This document shows, piece by piece, positions 32,268-33,980 of a stretch of DNA of 33,980 bases. Position 1 is the stretch's first letter, and every line of letters begins with the position of its first letter. Source of the DNA: Marine group II euryarchaeote REDSEA-S42_B7 (GTDB taxonomy: Archaea; Thermoplasmatota; Poseidoniia; Poseidoniales; Thalassarchaeaceae); the NCBI GenBank assembly GCA_001629255.1, contig LURZ01000018.1:1-33980 (forward strand). The letters are read 5' to 3'. The notes beneath the pieces were generated by a model, which was given only the letters and a program-made list of their open reading frames with translations, had not been told where the DNA came from and did no database searches. The translations under genes and the position numbers were made by a program.

Positions 32268-32939
32268 ATGCTCAGCAACGTGCATGTTTTCGGAAAATTG
32301 GACGGTCTTAGGGAAGCACTGGAAGAGAGGCTGCAAAGAGCAGGAGCCTCGATAGTGGAAGATCCATCTGACTCTGAACTGGTTGTAGGAATTGATCAAC
32401 AAGAGGATTGCGATATTGCGATTATTCCTATGGGCTCAAACCCTCCGAAATCAACGATTGTTCTAGAGCTGAAGGATGTAGTCATTCCGAATGGTGGGAG
32501 GAACTGGGGAAACGAGATAATGATAGATTGGATACGGCAAATTAAGGGTGGAGGAGAACCAAAAACCGAACCTAGGGATAGGTTCTGGGTCAATGTCAGG
32601 GATGTAACTGACGCAATTTCCTGTTTATGCATGAACGAGAAGGAATCCAATCTATCCGGGAACTTCAGAATGTGCGGTAGAAGGGCATGGTCATCGGAGC
32701 ACGTTATCGACGAGATAAGAATCCTCTGGGAACGTTACAACAATGCAATCAATCACTCCCACACCATCGAGTCTCTATCCGAAGTCCCCAGTCCTGTGAG
32801 AGGGATTTATTCCGAAAGATCCGAATCTGTAGACCTAGGTAGCATCCATCGAGCTCTGATTGGAATAGGGGGCGAGGGTTGGCATCCTATGGTACCATTG
32901 AGAGTCTCAATAATGGAAATGATTGCCCATACCGATTAG
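32268..32939 (+). CDS. SDR-like protein lacking the catalytic half
   Basis: The 223-residue protein resembles the C-terminal part of extended SDR epimerases: VVIPNGGRNWGNEIMIDWIRQIKGG (RxxNVYGP region), FWVNVRDVTDAISCL (the FVHVDDVAxAI strand), NFRMCGRRAWSSEHVIDEI, and GEGWHPMVPLRVSIMEMIAH. The N-terminal 70 residues keep something like a strand-helix start (VHVFGKLDGLREALEERL) but no GxxGxxG and no YxxxK. It is about 90 residues shorter than active enzymes. It may be a non-catalytic relative or a decayed gene kept in frame. It is 13 bases downstream of the aminotransferase and probably co-transcribed; the convergent Hc1-like gene overlaps its end by four bases. Confidence 0.6.
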   Translation: MLSNVHVFGKLDGLREALEERLQRAGASIVEDPSDSELVVGIDQQEDCDIAIIPMGSNPPKSTIVLELKDVVIPNGGRNWGNEIMIDWIRQIKGGGEPKTEPRDRFWVNVRDVTDAISCLCMNEKESNLSGNFRMCGRRAWSSEHVIDEIRILWERYNNAINHSHTIESLSEVPSPVRGIYSERSESVDLGSIHRALIGIGGEGWHPMVPLRVSIMEMIAHTD

Positions 32940-33118
32940 CGAGAATTCTTGTCTCCCTGAACCTTAACTCTAACATCCTGAGCAAGGTTCTTGCAGGTTT
33001 GCATCACTTTCCTAACTCTGGTTCCAGCAGCATTGTTCCCAGAGTCGTGCTTCTCAGCATCTGCAATAGCTTCCGTCAATTCATTTATCATGTCCTGAAT
33101 CATTTCTCTGACTGTCAT
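32936..33118 (-). CDS. Hc1/histone-H1-like small protein
   Basis: From the ATG at 33118 the protein has 60 residues. Its C-terminal half, DAEKHDSGNNAAGTRVRKVMQTCKNLAQDVR, matches the pattern of bacterial Hc1-like histone H1 proteins (EKF-x-KGNKAAGTRARKxLxxxKxLxxxxR). Those proteins are about 60 residues long and are thought to bind DNA. The N-terminal half (TVREMIQDMINELTEAIA) is one amphipathic helix. It is less Lys-rich than bacterial members. The ORF track uses a TTG at 33181 that overlaps the upstream gene and adds unrelated residues. It lies 50 bases downstream of the deoxyhypusine synthase family gene. Confidence 0.6.
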   Translation of the reverse strand: MTVREMIQDMINELTEAIADAEKHDSGNNAAGTRVRKVMQTCKNLAQDVRVKVQGDKNSR

Positions 33119-33167
33119 ACCCCAAACCGGAAAATGTGAACTAATAGCCGTTTCTACGGCACATATC

Positions 33168-33980
33168 TCACTTCCCAGCAAATAAGTCAGAACCGAGGAT
33201 GGGAAGAATCAGGCTTGCTTCGCCCTCAACGACTATCTGGTCGGCATTGGGGCGAATCTTGCCCCATGAAATAGCCTCCTTCAGTCTAGCCCCAGAGAGG
33301 GAACCGTCGAACTCTGGGGCGGTTGTGATCGAAACTGCTGAATCCATGCCTGCCTCTTGTCTGAACTGGTTCCACCAGATCACGTGATGCTTGGAAATCC
33401 CCCCTCCTACCATCAGACCATGGCTTTCGTCTGCCGTCCAAATCAAGTCGGAGAGAATCTGTTCGTCTGCTAGCACATCAATCATGAAATCCGGGCTCTT
33501 TTGTCTATGCATGAATAATTGCGAACCTATCGAGCCATCGGTAATTCCTGGAATAACCATCGGGATCCTATTCTTAGCAACCCAGTAAAGAAGAGAACTA
33601 GGGTCATCAATCCTGTCACCTATCGCCCAACATAGTTCCACTGAACCAAAGCCTCTCCACGGGTTTGAATCGTCTATAGACTTCCTCTCATCCTCAATTT
33701 CTTCCAGCCAAGGTAGCAGGACTCTCTCCAAAATCTCGCCGTAGCACTCATTTGGAATCACCACATTGCCAAGCCTGTTCAGCCCCTCCTCAGCCAAGGC
33801 AACGTCATCTAGACTGAAGTCTCCATGGAAGTAACTCCTGTATACTCTGGCTATGTCATGATCTAGGGTTCCACATGTGGTTATGACTACGTTGTATGCT
33901 CTCCTCTTCAGTGCCTCAATGAAGAAACCTCTGGTTCCTGTAGCGCATAGACAGGCGGGGAATGATAGCCAGTTGAGGAC
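33168..33980 (-). CDS. deoxyhypusine synthase family protein, 5' truncated by the window
   Basis: The frame is open to the window edge, beyond the TTG listed in the ORF track, so the start lies past 33980. About 270 residues are visible. Landmarks are VVITTCGTLDHDIARVYRSYF, IPMVIPGITDGSIGSQLF and MVGGGISKHHVIWW, which holds the active-site Lys of deoxyhypusine synthase. The enzyme uses spermidine and NAD to modify the lysine of aIF5A. The TCGTLDHD segment (rather than TTGGxxEED) places it in the more diverged DHS-like subgroup, so a related but different reaction is possible. It is followed 50 bases later by the Hc1-like gene. Confidence 0.85.
   Translation of the reverse strand, partial: VLNWLSFPACLCATGTRGFFIEALKRRAYNVVITTCGTLDHDIARVYRSYFHGDFSLDDVALAEEGLNRLGNVVIPNECYGEILERVLLPWLEEIEDERKSIDDSNPWRGFGSVELCWAIGDRIDDPSSLLYWVAKNRIPMVIPGITDGSIGSQLFMHRQKSPDFMIDVLADEQILSDLIWTADESHGLMVGGGISKHHVIWWNQFRQEAGMDSAVSITTAPEFDGSLSGARLKEAISWGKIRPNADQIVVEGEASLILPILGSDLFAGK

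Noticed and set aside
1-33980. Defence island, prophage, insertion sequence or CRISPR array.
   Set aside because: No transposase, integrase, Cas, restriction-modification or phage structural gene and no regularly spaced repeat was seen; the nucleotidyltransferase at 1576 lacks a toxin/antitoxin partner next to it.

Overview
The window looks like a piece of an archaeal chromosome, most likely from the Thermoplasmatota and probably a Marine Group II (Candidatus Poseidoniales) type planktonic euryarchaeon. The archaeal assignment rests on genes recognised directly: ribosomal proteins S8e, S28e, L24e, L7Ae and archaeal-type S10, SRP19, elongation factor 1A, initiation factor 5B, family B DNA polymerase with a PCNA-binding tail, a GINS subunit, a deoxyhypusine synthase family protein and a PUA-domain protein. 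The Marine Group II placement is an inference from the mix of these with bacterial-looking genes (ThrH, PepC, lipoproteins with lipoboxes, a PKD protein). Genes are dense, both strands are used, and many start with GTG or TTG. Shine-Dalgarno sites of the GGAGGTGA family precede many genes; a few others have a TATA-like box about 25 bases before the start and may be leaderless.

Layout. 1-4375: the 3' end of an extended-SDR (epimerase-like) gene converges on a tightly overlapping minus-strand group encoding a methyltransferase, a nucleotidyltransferase-fold protein and a large multi-pass GT-C-like membrane protein, possibly a surface-glycan unit. 4433-6213: an iodotyrosine-deiodinase-like flavoprotein coupled by a 4-base overlap to a secreted protein with a PGF-CTERM-like tail, then a PUA protein. 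6288-8249 (+): ThrH phosphatase, S8e, SRP19, GNAT. 8254-9282 (-): branched-chain aminotransferase. 9420-15056 (+): PolB, PKD lipoprotein, EF-1A and S10. 15059-17322 (-): PepC-type cysteine peptidase and a GINS protein. A tRNA-Leu(CAA) and a HAD phosphatase follow tail to tail.

18216-22631 (+): a P1B heavy-metal ATPase, a multi-CxxC zinc-ribbon protein and a long charged coiled-coil protein. The coiled-coil gene converges, two bases apart, on a minus-strand run: IF5B, MoxR ATPase and a ParA-like ATPase that has arginine in place of the P-loop lysine. 26460-29696 holds the classical archaeal series L7Ae, S28e, L24e, Ndk, IF5B on the minus strand, but split between L24e and Ndk by two plus-strand genes (a small lipoprotein and a small Cys/His protein). 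PRPP synthase, tRNA-Ile(GAT) and a PRC-barrel-like protein follow.

30485-30724 is an AT-rich divergent intergenic region with nested repeats. On its right are a class III aminotransferase, an SDR-like protein lacking its catalytic half, a 60-residue Hc1/histone-H1-like protein and a 5'-truncated deoxyhypusine synthase family gene.

Most of the window is core information processing and metabolism. The least explained parts are the zinc-ribbon/coiled-coil/ParA/MoxR block, the Hc1-like protein, the two SDR-like genes with missing catalytic residues, and the split ribosomal cluster. I see no CRISPR array, insertion sequence, integrase or rRNA gene. No stretch longer than 300 bases lacks a gene.
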